A stretch of DNA of 64,000 nt from Modicisalibacter tunisiensis (GTDB lineage Bacteria > Pseudomonadota > Gammaproteobacteria > Pseudomonadales > Halomonadaceae), in NCBI RefSeq assembly GCF_020148005.1, contig NZ_JAGXFD010000001.1, positions 430,549 to 494,548 of the forward strand, given 5' to 3'. The notes under the pieces are model-generated. The model made no database searches and was not told where the DNA came from. It saw only the letters and a program-made list of their open reading frames with translations. The first letter of the stretch is position 1. Each line of letters begins with the position of its first letter. Below are positions 47,877 to 56,759 of the stretch, piece by piece. Both the position numbers and the translations under genes were made by a program.

Positions 47877-49214
47877 ATGCCCTTCTCACGCACCGCTCGA
47901 CGGAACGCCGCCATCATCGATGCCCTCGACCGCTCCCAGGCGATGGCCGAATTCGCCCCCGACGGCACCCTCCTCGAGGCCAATGACCGCTTCCTGGAGG
48001 CCAGCGGCTATCGCCTCGAGGAGTTGCGGGGCCAGCACCATCGCCGGCTCTGCGCACCCGACTACGCCGCCAGCCCCGAGTATCGCGACTTCTGGGCGCA
48101 GCTGGGCGCCGGCCGCAGCCTCTCGGGACGTTTTCTCCGCGTCGACAAGGCGGGCCGCGAGCTGTGGCTGGAAGCCACCTACAGCCCGGTGCTCGATCGC
48201 GCGGGGAAGGTGCGGCGGATCATCAAGATCGCCCGTGTCATCACCGATAAGGTGCGCCGGGAGCAGGACATGCGCAGCCGCCTCGACGCCCTGGACCGTT
48301 CCACGGCGATCGTCGAGTTCACGCCGGACGGCCATATCCTGACCGCCAACGACAACTTCCTGGCCACCGTGGGCCACGACCGCGACACCCTGATCGGCGC
48401 CCACCACCGCACGCTCTGCGATCCCGAGTACGCGGCCAGCGCCGAGTACCGGGATTTCTGGACCCGGCTCAACGCCGGCGAGTTCTTTTCCGGGCAGTTC
48501 CGGCGTCTCGACAGCCGAGGAAACGAGCTGTGGCTGGAAGCCACCTACAACCCGGTCTTCGACGCCCGGGGACGCCTGTACAAGGTGGTCAAGTTCGCCA
48601 CCGACATCACGCCACGCGTCCAGCAGCACCAGGCCGAGACGAACAGCGCGCGCATCGCCTACCGCATCTCGGCGGCGACCGAGGTCAGCGCCAACGACGG
48701 CGCGCGCATCATCGAGAGCACCGTCGCCGAGATTCGCCACATCGCCGAGTCCATCGTCCAGGCCTCCCGTGTCATCGACGAGCTGGCCGAGCGTTCCCAG
48801 GACATCACCCGGGTGATCGAGAGCATCCACCACATCGCCGAGCAGACCAACCTGCTGGCGCTCAACGCCGCCATCGAGGCCGCCCGCGCCGGCGAACACG
48901 GCCGCGGCTTCGCCGTGGTCTCCCACGAGGTGCGCCAGCTCTCGGTCAGCACCACCCGGGCGACCCGCGACATCGTCGCCACCATCGACACCCTGCGCAC
49001 GCTCGGCCAGCAGGCCCACGAAAGCATGCAGACCTGCCTGGAACGCACCGGCAACGGCGTGCAGCTGGCGGGCACCGCCGGCGAGACGATCCAGCGCATC
49101 CGCGAGGGCGCCAACGACGCCGTCGTGGCCATCGAGCGCTTCTCCGCCACCCTGGCCGACGATGCCCCGGAGACGCGGACCGCCAGCGACCTGCCGGCGC
49201 TCGCCACGGCCTGA
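47877..49214 (+). CDS. soluble chemoreceptor with two PAS domains (methyl-accepting type)
   Basis: The 445-residue protein has two very similar PAS domains (about 12-125 and 135-250). Each contains the same [24 protein letters not shown] strand and the ALDRS start, as if duplicated. They are followed by a chemoreceptor signalling domain whose hairpin tip reads [20 protein letters not shown]. There is no transmembrane segment, so it senses a cytoplasmic signal such as redox state or a small ligand, as in Aer-like soluble receptors. CGGAG lies six bases before the ATG at 47877. No che genes are nearby. Confidence 0.9.
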   Translation: MPFSRTARRNAAIIDALDRSQAMAEFAPDGTLLEANDRFLEASGYRLEELRGQHHRRLCAPDYAASPEYRDFWAQLGAGRSLSGRFLRVDKAGRELWLEATYSPVLDRAGKVRRIIKIARVITDKVRREQDMRSRLDALDRSTAIVEFTPDGHILTANDNFLATVGHDRDTLIGAHHRTLCDPEYAASAEYRDFWTRLNAGEFFSGQFRRLDSRGNELWLEATYNPVFDARGRLYKVVKFATDITPRVQQHQAETNSARIAYRISAATEVSANDGARIIESTVAEIRHIAESIVQASRVIDELAERSQDITRVIESIHHIAEQTNLLALNAAIEAARAGEHGRGFAVVSHEVRQLSVSTTRATRDIVATIDTLRTLGQQAHESMQTCLERTGNGVQLAGTAGETIQRIREGANDAVVAIERFSATLADDAPETRTASDLPALATA

Positions 49215-49216
49215 GG

Positions 49217-50494
49217 TCAGGGCGCCGGACGCAGGCGCTCGAGCAGCGCGCGGGTGACGAAGCCGTCCGGCGTCTCGCCCCGCGCGCGCTGGTAGGCCCG
49301 CACGCCACCACGGGTGGCGGGGCCGATCACGCCGTCCGGCGTGCCGGTATCGAAACCGCGCGCGTTGAGGGCCTGCTGCAGCAACCGGATCTGGTCATGC
49401 GACAGGGCCGCCTGTTCCCGGGGCCAGTCCCCTTGGACGCCCGGCCGCCCCGCCAGGCGGTCGGCCAGCAGCCCCACGGCCAGGGCATAACTTGTCGAGG
49501 CGTTGTAGCGCATGATCACCCGGAAATTGTGACCGACCAGAAACGCCGGCCCCTGGGCGCCGGCCGGGGCGATCACCGAGGCGTCGGCGAGCGCCGGCAG
49601 GGAGCCGCCATCGACCGCGGTCACGCCGCGCTCGGCCCAGTCCGCGGCCGGCGCGCGCACGTCGAGCTCCGTGCGGGCGTAGTCGAATCCCCGGGGCAGT
49701 CGCACCTCGACGCCCCAGGGCTCCCCGGGGCGCCAGCCGGCCTCGGCCAGGTAATCGGCGGTGGAGGCCATGACATCGGCAATGCTGCCCCAGATATCGC
49801 GGCGCCCGTCACCGTCGGCGTCCCGGGCGTGCCGCTCGAAGCTCGACGGCAGGAACTGGGTGTGCCCCATGGCGCCGGCCCAGGAGCCGCGCATGTGCGC
49901 ACGGTCGATGTCGCCCCGGGCGAGGATGCGCAGCGCCGCCATCAACTCGCGCCGCGCGAAGTCCGGCCGCCGCCCGTCGTAGCCCAGGGTGGCCAGGGCA
50001 TCGATGGTCGAGACGTCCCCGAAGTGCTCGCCGTAGCTGCTCTCGATGCCCCAGATCGCCACCAGGATCGGCGCCGGCACGCCGGTGCGCGTCGCGGCGG
50101 CCTCGATGACCGACCGATGGGCCTGCCAGCGGTCGTGCCCCCGGCGGATGCGGGCCGGCGAGACCGCGCCGTCCAGATAGGTCCATACCCGGCGGGAAAA
50201 CTCCGGCTGGGCGCGATCACGGCGGATGACCTCGGGCAGGTAGGTGGCGTCGTCGAAGGCTGCCGCCAGGGTCGCGGCGTCGATGCCGGCGGCCGCCGCC
50301 TCGCGACGGAAATCGGCCACCCAGGCGGCGAAGCTGGGCGCCGTCGGGCGCGCCGGCGCCATGGACGCGGCCTCGCGCGAAGGCGTGCCGGCGGCGTCAG
50401 CGGCGGGAGATGCGGCGCCGGGGCCGCTCTGGCACCCCCACAAGGGCAGCAGCACAACGGACAATAGGCACAGGCGACGGGCGGAGAGGCTCAT
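49217..50494 (-). CDS. mltB: lytic murein transglycosylase MltB with peptidoglycan-binding domain
   Basis: The 425-residue lipoprotein has a lipobox ending LLPLWGC, so Cys21 should be lipidated. An MltB/SLT fold with catalytic Glu151 (IWGIESSYG) follows, then a C-terminal peptidoglycan-binding repeat (LLQQALNARGFDTGTPDG) at about 365-420. It cleaves glycan strands to 1,6-anhydro-MurNAc, feeding the recycling route that includes AmgK/MurU. The start at 50494 has AAGGA six bases upstream. It converges on the chemoreceptor gene, with only two bases between the stops. Confidence 0.93.
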   Translation of the reverse strand: MSLSARRLCLLSVVLLPLWGCQSGPGAASPAADAAGTPSREAASMAPARPTAPSFAAWVADFRREAAAAGIDAATLAAAFDDATYLPEVIRRDRAQPEFSRRVWTYLDGAVSPARIRRGHDRWQAHRSVIEAAATRTGVPAPILVAIWGIESSYGEHFGDVSTIDALATLGYDGRRPDFARRELMAALRILARGDIDRAHMRGSWAGAMGHTQFLPSSFERHARDADGDGRRDIWGSIADVMASTADYLAEAGWRPGEPWGVEVRLPRGFDYARTELDVRAPAADWAERGVTAVDGGSLPALADASVIAPAGAQGPAFLVGHNFRVIMRYNASTSYALAVGLLADRLAGRPGVQGDWPREQAALSHDQIRLLQQALNARGFDTGTPDGVIGPATRGGVRAYQRARGETPDGFVTRALLERLRPAP

Positions 50495-50634
50495 GAGGGG
50501 TCCTTGCGTACAGGGGCGGCGTGACGCTTGCCGATGACGAACAAGCGCGCCCATCTTGTCGCAAGCCGCCCCTTGAATCCACGCCCTTTCACCCGCATTG
50601 ATAGGGCAAATTCGCAGCTATCAAGGCCATCACC

Positions 50635-51564
50635 ATGCCGATCGTCGATCCCCGCACCGGAGCGCCGCTGACGTCGTCCGAATCCCAGTCCAGCCAGGGC
50701 GAGTCGATCGACCCGTCCCGCTATATCGTCGACGTCGACATGTCGAACTTCCAGCAGATGGTGCTGGAAGGCTCTCTCGAGATCCCGGTGGTGCTGGACT
50801 GCTGGGCGCCGTGGTGCGAACCCTGCAAGAACCTGATGCCGATCCTCGAGAAGCTGGCCATGGAATACGCCGGCGCCTTCGTGCTCGCCAAGCTCAACAT
50901 CGAGGACAACCAGCAGATCGCCGCCCAGCTGGGCATCCGCTCGGTGCCGGACGTCAAGCTGATCATGCAGGGCCAGCTCTACGACCAGTTCCAGGGCGCC
51001 CTGCCGGAACGCCAGATCCGCGAGTGGCTGGCCAAGTACCTGGAAGCGCCGGCCGAGGCCTCGGCGAGCCCCGAGGAACAGGCCGAGGCGGCACTCGCCG
51101 CCGGCGATGCCGCCACCGCCAAGGCGATCTATCAGGAGCTGATCCAGGCCTATCCCGACTACCCGGACTACCAGATCGGCCTGGCCAGTGCGCTGGTCGG
51201 CGAGGGCCAGGGCGACCAGGCACGCGAGATTCTCGACAACCTGCCGCCGGAACATCGCGACGGCGCCAAGGCCCGCGGCGTGCGGGCGCGCATCGAGTTC
51301 GGCGAGGAAGCGCCGGGCCGCGAGGAACTCGCCGCGCTGGAAGGTCGCGACGACAGCGAGGCCCGCTTCAAGCGCGCCCTGCGCCAGGTCGCCGACGGCG
51401 ACTACGAGAACGGCCTGGAAGGCCTGCTGGCGCTGCTCAGGCAGGATCGCGGCTACGGCGACGACATCGCCCGCAAGACCCTCCTGCGGGTCTTCGACGC
51501 CCTGGGCGCCGATCATCCGCTGACCGTGGCCTATCGCCGCAAGCTCTTCGCCCTGCTCTACTGA
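50635..51564 (+). CDS. cnoX: thioredoxin-fold co-chaperone CnoX (YbbN-like)
   Basis: The 309-residue protein has a thioredoxin domain (about 30-140) with the motif WCEPC (Cys61, Cys64) and TPR-like helical repeats to the end. This matches CnoX/YbbN chaperedoxins, which hold unfolded proteins for DnaK and GroEL and protect cysteines from hypochlorous acid. E. coli CnoX has SxxC at the active site, whereas this one keeps both cysteines and may act as a reductase. It is a monocistronic unit ending in a strong terminator. Confidence 0.92.
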   Translation: MPIVDPRTGAPLTSSESQSSQGESIDPSRYIVDVDMSNFQQMVLEGSLEIPVVLDCWAPWCEPCKNLMPILEKLAMEYAGAFVLAKLNIEDNQQIAAQLGIRSVPDVKLIMQGQLYDQFQGALPERQIREWLAKYLEAPAEASASPEEQAEAALAAGDAATAKAIYQELIQAYPDYPDYQIGLASALVGEGQGDQAREILDNLPPEHRDGAKARGVRARIEFGEEAPGREELAALEGRDDSEARFKRALRQVADGDYENGLEGLLALLRQDRGYGDDIARKTLLRVFDALGADHPLTVAYRRKLFALLY

Positions 51565-51612
51565 GCCCGCGGCCGTCGGGGCCTCCGGCCCCCCGCTGCC
51601 CCAGTCCCAGCG

Positions 51613-51647
51613 GCGCCCGTGCCTGTCACCCGGCACGGGCGCTTTTT
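51613..51647 (+). terminator. rho-independent terminator after cnoX
   Basis: The perfect 11-bp stem GCGCCCGTGCC/GGCACGGGCGC with an 8-base loop is followed directly by five T residues. It abuts the stop codon of the convergent PatB-type gene. Confidence 0.9.
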
Positions 51648-52801
51648 CATGTCCGCCCGCCGAGCACCCCGTCCAGCCGTTCTAGCGCCGCGTCGAGCAC
51701 GCTCGCCGGGGTGCCGAAGTTCACGCGCACGAAGCCCGGCCAGCCGAAGTCGGCGCCATCGGACAGCGCCACCCGGGCCTCCTCGAGCAGCCGCTGCTGG
51801 GGCGCGGCGCCCAGGCCGGCCTCGCGCAGGTCGAGCCAGGCCAGATAGGTCGCCTCGGGCGGCGTGGCGCGGACGCCCGGCCAGCCCTCCACCGCCGCGA
51901 ACAGCCGCCGGCGATTGTCGCGCAGCACGGCCAGCAGCGCCTGCCGCCAGGGCTCGCCGTCGGTGTAGGCCACCTCGGCGGCCAGCATGCCCAGCACGTT
52001 GACATCGGGCATGGCCCCGCGCATCGCCGCACGCCAGCGCTCGCGCAGCGCCGGGTCGGGGATCACCGCGCAGGCACAGCCCAGCCCCGCCACGTTGAAG
52101 GTCTTCGACGGCGCCCACAGGGTGACGATGCGCGCCGCCAGGTCCGGGAAGAGCGCCGCCAGCGGGCGGTGCGGGGCGTCGTCGAGGATCAGGTCGCAGT
52201 GCAGCTCGTCGGAGACGATCGTCAGATCGTGGCGCTCGGCCAGTTCGGCGAGCAGCGCCAGCTCGCCGACGCTCCACACCCGTCCGGTGGGATTGTGCGG
52301 GTGGCACCACAGCAGCAGCCGGGTCTCGGGGGTGATCGCCGCCTCCAGCGCCTCGCGCTCGAGCCGCCAGGGCTCGCCGGACGCCGCCGGTTCGGAAAGT
52401 GCCACCGTCTGCGCGAGCCGGCCGTGCTGTTCGGCCACCTTGAGAAACGGCGGGTAGATCGGCGTGACCGTCAGCACGCCCTCGCCCGGCGCGGTGAGCA
52501 GTCGGCAGGCCAGGTGCAGGGCCGGCACCACGCCGGGCAGCCAGACCTGCCACTCGGGGGCGATGGACCAGTCGTAGTGCGTGGCGCTCCAGCGACACAG
52601 GGCCTCGCGCAGGCTGTCGGGCGTGGTACCGTAGCCGAACACGCCATGCGCCACCCGCGCCTCGAGCGCCTCGACGATCGCCGGGGGCGAGACGAAGTCC
52701 ATGTCGGCCACCCACAGCGGCAGCACGTCCGGCGCGTAGCGGTGCCATTTCTGCGACGGATGCTGGCGACGGTCGATGGGCGTGGCAAAATCGAAGGACA
52801 T
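51647..52801 (-). CDS. PatB/MalY-type pyridoxal-phosphate C-S lyase
   Basis: The 384-residue fold-type I PLP enzyme has its Schiff-base lysine at 233 (WAPSKTFN). The WVADMDFVSP start, HNPTGRVW and SDELHCDL segments place it with the MalY/PatB group, which removes sulfur from cystathionine or cysteine conjugates rather than acting as a true aminotransferase. GGGAGG lies seven bases before the ATG at 52801. It is divergent from a hypothetical gene at 52854. Confidence 0.9.
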   Translation of the reverse strand: MSFDFATPIDRRQHPSQKWHRYAPDVLPLWVADMDFVSPPAIVEALEARVAHGVFGYGTTPDSLREALCRWSATHYDWSIAPEWQVWLPGVVPALHLACRLLTAPGEGVLTVTPIYPPFLKVAEQHGRLAQTVALSEPAASGEPWRLEREALEAAITPETRLLLWCHPHNPTGRVWSVGELALLAELAERHDLTIVSDELHCDLILDDAPHRPLAALFPDLAARIVTLWAPSKTFNVAGLGCACAVIPDPALRERWRAAMRGAMPDVNVLGMLAAEVAYTDGEPWRQALLAVLRDNRRRLFAAVEGWPGVRATPPEATYLAWLDLREAGLGAAPQQRLLEEARVALSDGADFGWPGFVRVNFGTPASVLDAALERLDGVLGGRT

Positions 52802-52853
52802 GAAACCTCCCGAGACGGATGGATCCTGCAAAAAACGGACACGTGACGCGAAC

Positions 52854-53279
52854 ATGCCCGATTCCCTCTTCTATGCCAAGGCCGTGCGCGGCACCTCGCG
52901 CCTGGTCGACCACTGGCTGCAGATCGGCCAGGCCGCACCCGACCGCCTGGCGATGATCCTCGCCGATACCGCGCGGCTGGCGGGGCTCGGCGAGCCCGAG
53001 GCCACCCCCGACGGTGCCACCCTGCACGCTTGGAGCCGTGACGACCGCCCGCCGCTGTGGGCGGCCCGCACGGCGCTGTTCCTGCTGGTGCAGATGCCCT
53101 CGCGCCCGGTGCCGCGCGACGCCGACGAAGGCTGCGCCTGGGCCTACTGCTGGCTGCGCAACCGCGAGTTCGCCTCGCTCGAGGCGGCCCGCGACGCCCT
53201 GCCCGAGCACCTTCGGACCCCGCTGGAAGCGCCGCTGGCCGAGGCCTGGGCCGACCAGCGCGGCCGGCGCCTTGTCTAG
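52854..53279 (+). CDS. conserved-looking hypothetical protein
   Basis: The 141-residue protein has no motif I can name. It is rich in Ala, Leu, Arg and Trp, with AWAYCWLRNREFASLEAARD as its most distinctive segment, and has no signal peptide or membrane helix. The ATG at 52854 fits the predicted fold start, but its ribosome site is weak. An in-frame ATG at 52803 is possible and would overlap the divergent PatB-type gene's leader. Codon choice is typical of real genes here. Confidence 0.6.
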   Translation: MPDSLFYAKAVRGTSRLVDHWLQIGQAAPDRLAMILADTARLAGLGEPEATPDGATLHAWSRDDRPPLWAARTALFLLVQMPSRPVPRDADEGCAWAYCWLRNREFASLEAARDALPEHLRTPLEAPLAEAWADQRGRRLV

Positions 53280-53537
53280 TGCCCGAGAGGATGCCCCGAC
53301 AGTGCGGGCCCCGAGGGAGGCCTGCGGGAGAGGACTCATCCTCGACAGTGGCGGCCCGGTGGCGCCGTCATCGCGACGGAAGTCGCTCCCACGGCCTGGC
53401 TCCGGATGCCCCCTGTCGAGCGATCACACCCAGGGTACTACAAAGCCTAAAGGGGAATGGCGGTGCGGCCGCACTGCCTCTAGCGCAGAGGGCTTTTGCG
53501 CCGCCGAGGGCGCGGTATCCCCGTGTCGAGGAGAGTC
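53280..53537. other. intergenic region with palindromes, including a REP-like sequence
   Basis: No gene is visible in these 258 bp. GCGAC-GGAA-GTCGC at 53373-53386, followed by TCCCA, resembles the REP palindromes scattered in pseudomonad-like genomes. A near-perfect palindrome (GGCGGTGCGGCCGCACTGCC) lies at 53459-53478, and a small hairpin (GCGCAGAGGGCTTTTGCGC) follows at about 53482-53500. The last two lie just upstream of the next gene and could be its control region. Confidence 0.45.
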
Positions 53538-54353
53538 ATGGACTTCTCGTTGCTGTTGCAGGTCAGCAAGCTGCTGGTGTCGATCGGCGTGGTGCTCGGG
53601 CTGTCGCTGGTCGCCGAGCGCCTGAGCACCCGCGTGGCCGGGCTGCTGTCCGGCTACCCGCTGGGCACCGCCATCGCGCTGTTCTTCATCGGCGTGGAGA
53701 TCGGCCCGGGCTTCGCCGCCGAGAGCGCCGTGCATACCCTGGCCGGCTTCACTGCCACCCTGGCGCTGGGCGGCGGCTACCTGCTGTGCGGCCGCCGCGA
53801 CGGCCTGCCCGGCGTGCTGCTGGGCACCGTCGGCGGCCTCCTCGCCTGGCTGGCCGCCAGCACGGTACTGGCGGCCATCGACTTCACCCGGGTCAGCGGC
53901 ACGCTGACCACCTTGGCGGCCATCGCGCTGTTCATCGGGCTCTACCGGGGCATCCCCGAGCGCCCCGCCACGGGCCGGCGCGCCTTCTCGTGGGTGGCGC
54001 TGGCGTTTCGCGCCGGGCTGGCTGCCGCCATCATCTTCCTCATCACCGGCCTCGCGCACGTGCTGCCGGCGGCCTGGGCCGGGCTGCTGTCGGCCTTCCC
54101 GGTGACCATGTTCCCGTTCCTGGTGATCCTGCACCTGACTCACGGCGCCGGGCCCACCGCCACGGTCATCAAGCACTATCCGGCGGGGCTGGGCTCGCTG
54201 CTCAGCTATGCGCTGTGCGTGTCGCTGACCTATGACGACTGGGGACTCGCCGCCGGCACCCTGGCCGGCTTCGCCGCCGCCACCCTGTGGTTGCTGATCT
54301 GGACGCGCCTGCAGGCGCTGCATCGGCGCCGGCAGCTGGGCGAGGCGGCTTGA
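53538..54353 (+). CDS. multi-pass inner-membrane protein, function unknown
   Basis: The 271-residue protein has about eight or nine hydrophobic helices arranged as two similar halves (small Gly/Ala/Leu-rich segments with few charges). It contains a conserved-looking SGYPLGTAIALFFIGVE near residue 36 and SAFPVTMFPFLVI near 190, which suggest an internal repeat. It could be a transporter. The ATG at 53538 follows GAGGAG. I cannot assign a family. Confidence 0.65.
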   Translation: MDFSLLLQVSKLLVSIGVVLGLSLVAERLSTRVAGLLSGYPLGTAIALFFIGVEIGPGFAAESAVHTLAGFTATLALGGGYLLCGRRDGLPGVLLGTVGGLLAWLAASTVLAAIDFTRVSGTLTTLAAIALFIGLYRGIPERPATGRRAFSWVALAFRAGLAAAIIFLITGLAHVLPAAWAGLLSAFPVTMFPFLVILHLTHGAGPTATVIKHYPAGLGSLLSYALCVSLTYDDWGLAAGTLAGFAAATLWLLIWTRLQALHRRRQLGEAA

Positions 54354-54401
54354 CCGGACCCGCCGCGGGATGGATGCTGAGCCGTCGACAAGGAGTTCGC
54401 C

Positions 54402-54812
54402 ATGTTTACCCAGACCCTGACGCCGACCTTCAGCGACACCGATGCGCTCGGCCATATCAACAACACCCGGATTCCGGTGTGGTTCGAGCTGGGCCGCAAC
54501 GACGTCTGCCGCCTGTTCACCCCGGACCTGGACCCGCGCCACTGGGTGCTGATCCTGGCCCGCATGGAGATCGAGTACCGCGCCGAGCTGTTCTTCAATG
54601 CGCCGATCGAGATGCGCACCGGCATCTCGCGCATCGGCACCAGTTCGTTCACGGTCGAGCAGACGCTGCACCAGCACGGCCGCCTCGGCGCCGAGGGGCG
54701 CACGGTGATGATCCATTTCGACCATGCCGCCAAGCAGGCCCGGCCGATTCCCGACGCGATCCGCGAGGCGCTGGAGGGCCACCGCATCGCCGCCGCCGAG
54801 GCGGCCACGTGA
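54402..54812 (+). CDS. acyl-CoA thioesterase (4HBT superfamily)
   Basis: The 136-residue hotdog-fold protein has the typical DTDALGHINNTRIPVWFELGR catalytic region at residues 13-33, where the first Asp is the expected catalytic residue. It would hydrolyse an acyl-CoA of unknown chain length. A strong AAGGAG precedes the ATG. It overlaps the ybaK start by four bases (GTGA), so the two are probably co-translated. Confidence 0.9.
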   Translation: MFTQTLTPTFSDTDALGHINNTRIPVWFELGRNDVCRLFTPDLDPRHWVLILARMEIEYRAELFFNAPIEMRTGISRIGTSSFTVEQTLHQHGRLGAEGRTVMIHFDHAAKQARPIPDAIREALEGHRIAAAEAAT

Positions 54813-55279
54813 CCCCGGCCATCCGCCGGCTCGAGCAGGCCGGCGTCGCCTTCGCGGTGCACGAGTACGCCCACGACCCCGCGACGCCGGCCTACGGCCA
54901 GGAGGCCGCCGAGGCGCTGGGCCTGTCGCCCGACGCGGTCTTCAAGACCCTGCTCGCCCGGCTCGACGGGCAACGCCTGGCGGTGGCGATCGTGCCGGTC
55001 TCCGCCAGCCTGGACCTCAAGGCGCTGGCACGCGCCGCCGGGGCCAAGAAGGCCGCCATGGCCGAGGCCGCCGATGCCCAGCGCGCCACCGGCTACGTGG
55101 TCGGCGGCATCAGTCCGCTGGGCCAGAAGCAGCGCCTGGCGACCTTCCTCGATGTCAGTGCCGAGCCCCTGGAACGCCTCCACGTCAGCGGCGGGCGCCG
55201 GGGCCTGGAGATCGCCCTGGCCCCCGCCGACCTGCAGCGCCTCACCGGGGCGCGGCTGGCCGCCATCGCCCGCCGCTGA
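54809..55279 (+). CDS. ybaK: Cys-tRNA(Pro) deacylase YbaK
   Basis: The 156-residue editing enzyme hydrolyses cysteine mischarged on tRNA-Pro. The catalytic-region lysine lies in VFKTLLARLDG near residue 47, and the family segments TGYVVGGISPLGQK and FLDVSAEPLERLHVSGGRRG are intact. The start is GTG at 54809, overlapping the previous stop; the longer frame upstream is the thioesterase gene in another frame. Confidence 0.93.
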   Translation: MTPAIRRLEQAGVAFAVHEYAHDPATPAYGQEAAEALGLSPDAVFKTLLARLDGQRLAVAIVPVSASLDLKALARAAGAKKAAMAEAADAQRATGYVVGGISPLGQKQRLATFLDVSAEPLERLHVSGGRRGLEIALAPADLQRLTGARLAAIARR

Positions 55280-55305
55280 GCCGCACCCCGACCGGGAGCT
55301 TTCCC

Positions 55306-55635
55306 ATGGCAATCCGTTACGACCTGTGGCTCTTCCCCGACGACGTCGAGCGCCACCGTCGGGTGGAGGGCGAGCTCGAGCGCTACTTCCTCGAGCGCTT
55401 CGCCGACTATCCGCACATCCGCTTGTTCGACGCCGACCCCTACGATTATGATGCGCCGTTCAATCGCCTTTACGATGCCCTGATCGCCCGCGCCACCGAC
55501 TATTGCGCACGGGAGTGGGCCTACACGCCGACCCCCGCGCAGCTCAACCAGGCCTTCTTTCGCGCGGTGGCGCGCTCGACCAAATTCCTGCGGAACCCCA
55601 GTGATGCTGATCCGAACCGACGTCCCCCCCGATGA
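55306..55635 (+). CDS. small hypothetical protein overlapping the DUF501 gene
   Basis: The 109-residue acidic and aromatic-rich protein (IRYDLWLFPDDVERHRRVEGE near the start, DADPYDYDAPFNRLYDAL in the middle) has no motif I recognise. GGGAG lies seven bases before the ATG. Its last 32 bases overlap the DUF501 gene in another frame, so the two are likely coupled. It is soluble and has no signal peptide. Confidence 0.65.
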   Translation: MAIRYDLWLFPDDVERHRRVEGELERYFLERFADYPHIRLFDADPYDYDAPFNRLYDALIARATDYCAREWAYTPTPAQLNQAFFRAVARSTKFLRNPSDADPNRRPPR

Positions 55636-56125
55636 GCGGCAACTGGCGATCATCGCCGAGCAACTCGGCCGCGCCCCGCGCGGCATCCAGGCCGTCACCG
55701 CCACCGATGGCGAAGGCACCCCGCTGGTGCTGCGCATGGAGTCGATCGTCGACGACAAGCCCTTCCCCACCCTCTACTGGCTGTGCTCCGAGCGCCTCAA
55801 GATCGAGCTGTCGCGGATCGAGGCGGCCGGGGTGATCAAGCAGCTCGAGGCGCGCCTGCAGGACGACGCCGAGTTCCTCGCCGCCTATCGCCGCAGTCAC
55901 GAGGACTATGTCGCGCGGCGCTGGGCGAGCATGCACCCCGAGCACCGCCGCCTGGCCGCCGAGCGCGGCTACGAGACGCTCTTCCGCGAGCGCGGCATCG
56001 GCGGCATCGCCAACTGGAACCAGGTGCGCTGTCTGCATACCCAGTACGCCCATCATCTGGCCGGCGACAACGTGATCGGCCAGTGGCTCGACCGGGAGTA
56101 CGGCGTGATCGACTGCCTGCCCTGA
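55604..56125 (+). CDS. DUF501 domain-containing protein
   Basis: The 173-residue protein matches the DUF501 family: DERQLAIIAEQLGRAPRGI at the start, FPTLYWLCSERLKIELSRIEA in the middle, and VRCLHTQYAHHLAG with conserved Cys/His near the end. In actinobacteria the family lies beside exopolyphosphatase/enolase genes, but its role is unknown. The conserved His and Cys residues suggest metal binding or catalysis. The start ATG at 55604 lies inside the preceding small gene. Confidence 0.87.
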   Translation: MLIRTDVPPDERQLAIIAEQLGRAPRGIQAVTATDGEGTPLVLRMESIVDDKPFPTLYWLCSERLKIELSRIEAAGVIKQLEARLQDDAEFLAAYRRSHEDYVARRWASMHPEHRRLAAERGYETLFRERGIGGIANWNQVRCLHTQYAHHLAGDNVIGQWLDREYGVIDCLP

Positions 56126-56149
56126 CCCCGCCGCCTCAAGGAGTTCTGC

Positions 56150-56704
56150 ATGCCCAACGTCTGTGTCTATCTGGGATCCCGCGAGGGCAAGGCCCCGCAT
56201 TTTCGCGACGCCGCGATCGCGCTGGGCCGGGCGATCGCCGAGCGCGGCTGGGGGCTGGTCTACGGCGGCGCCCGGGTCGGCCTGATGGGGGCCGTCGCCG
56301 ATGCCGCCCTGGCCGCCGGCGGCTGGGTCATCGGCGTGATTCCGCATCACCTGGTCGATCGCGAGATGGCCCACGAGGGGCTGAGCGAGCTGATCCGGGT
56401 CGACGACATGCACGAGCGCAAGGCCGCCATGGCCGCCCAGGCCGATGGCTTCGTCGCCCTGCCCGGCGGGATCGGCACCCTCGAGGAGCTGTTCGAGGCA
56501 TGGACCTGGCAGTACCTGGGGCTGCACGACAAGCCGGTGGGCGTGCTCGACGTCGACGGCTTCTACCGGCCGCTGCTGCACTTCCTCGACCATGCCGTCG
56601 ACTGCGGCTTCCTCAACGCCGAGACCCGTGCCCGTCTCGTCGCCGCCGAGACCCCACCGGCACTGCTCGACCGTCTGCTGCCTGCCGACGCCCGCCTGTC
56701 GTGA
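56150..56704 (+). CDS. LOG family protein (cytokinin-activating phosphoribohydrolase type)
   Basis: The 184-residue Rossmann-fold protein has the diagnostic motif [16 protein letters not shown] near residue 105 and the upstream [19 protein letters not shown] enzymes remove ribose 5-phosphate from nucleoside monophosphates; the physiological substrate in bacteria is often unclear. AAGGAG precedes the ATG. It lies in the same-direction run 54402-57746. Confidence 0.93.
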   Translation: MPNVCVYLGSREGKAPHFRDAAIALGRAIAERGWGLVYGGARVGLMGAVADAALAAGGWVIGVIPHHLVDREMAHEGLSELIRVDDMHERKAAMAAQADGFVALPGGIGTLEELFEAWTWQYLGLHDKPVGVLDVDGFYRPLLHFLDHAVDCGFLNAETRARLVAAETPPALLDRLLPADARLS

Positions 56705-56759
56705 CGACGGCCGCCTCGCTTGGGTAGAGTGGAACGTCCCCAACAGCGAGGAGAGACGC

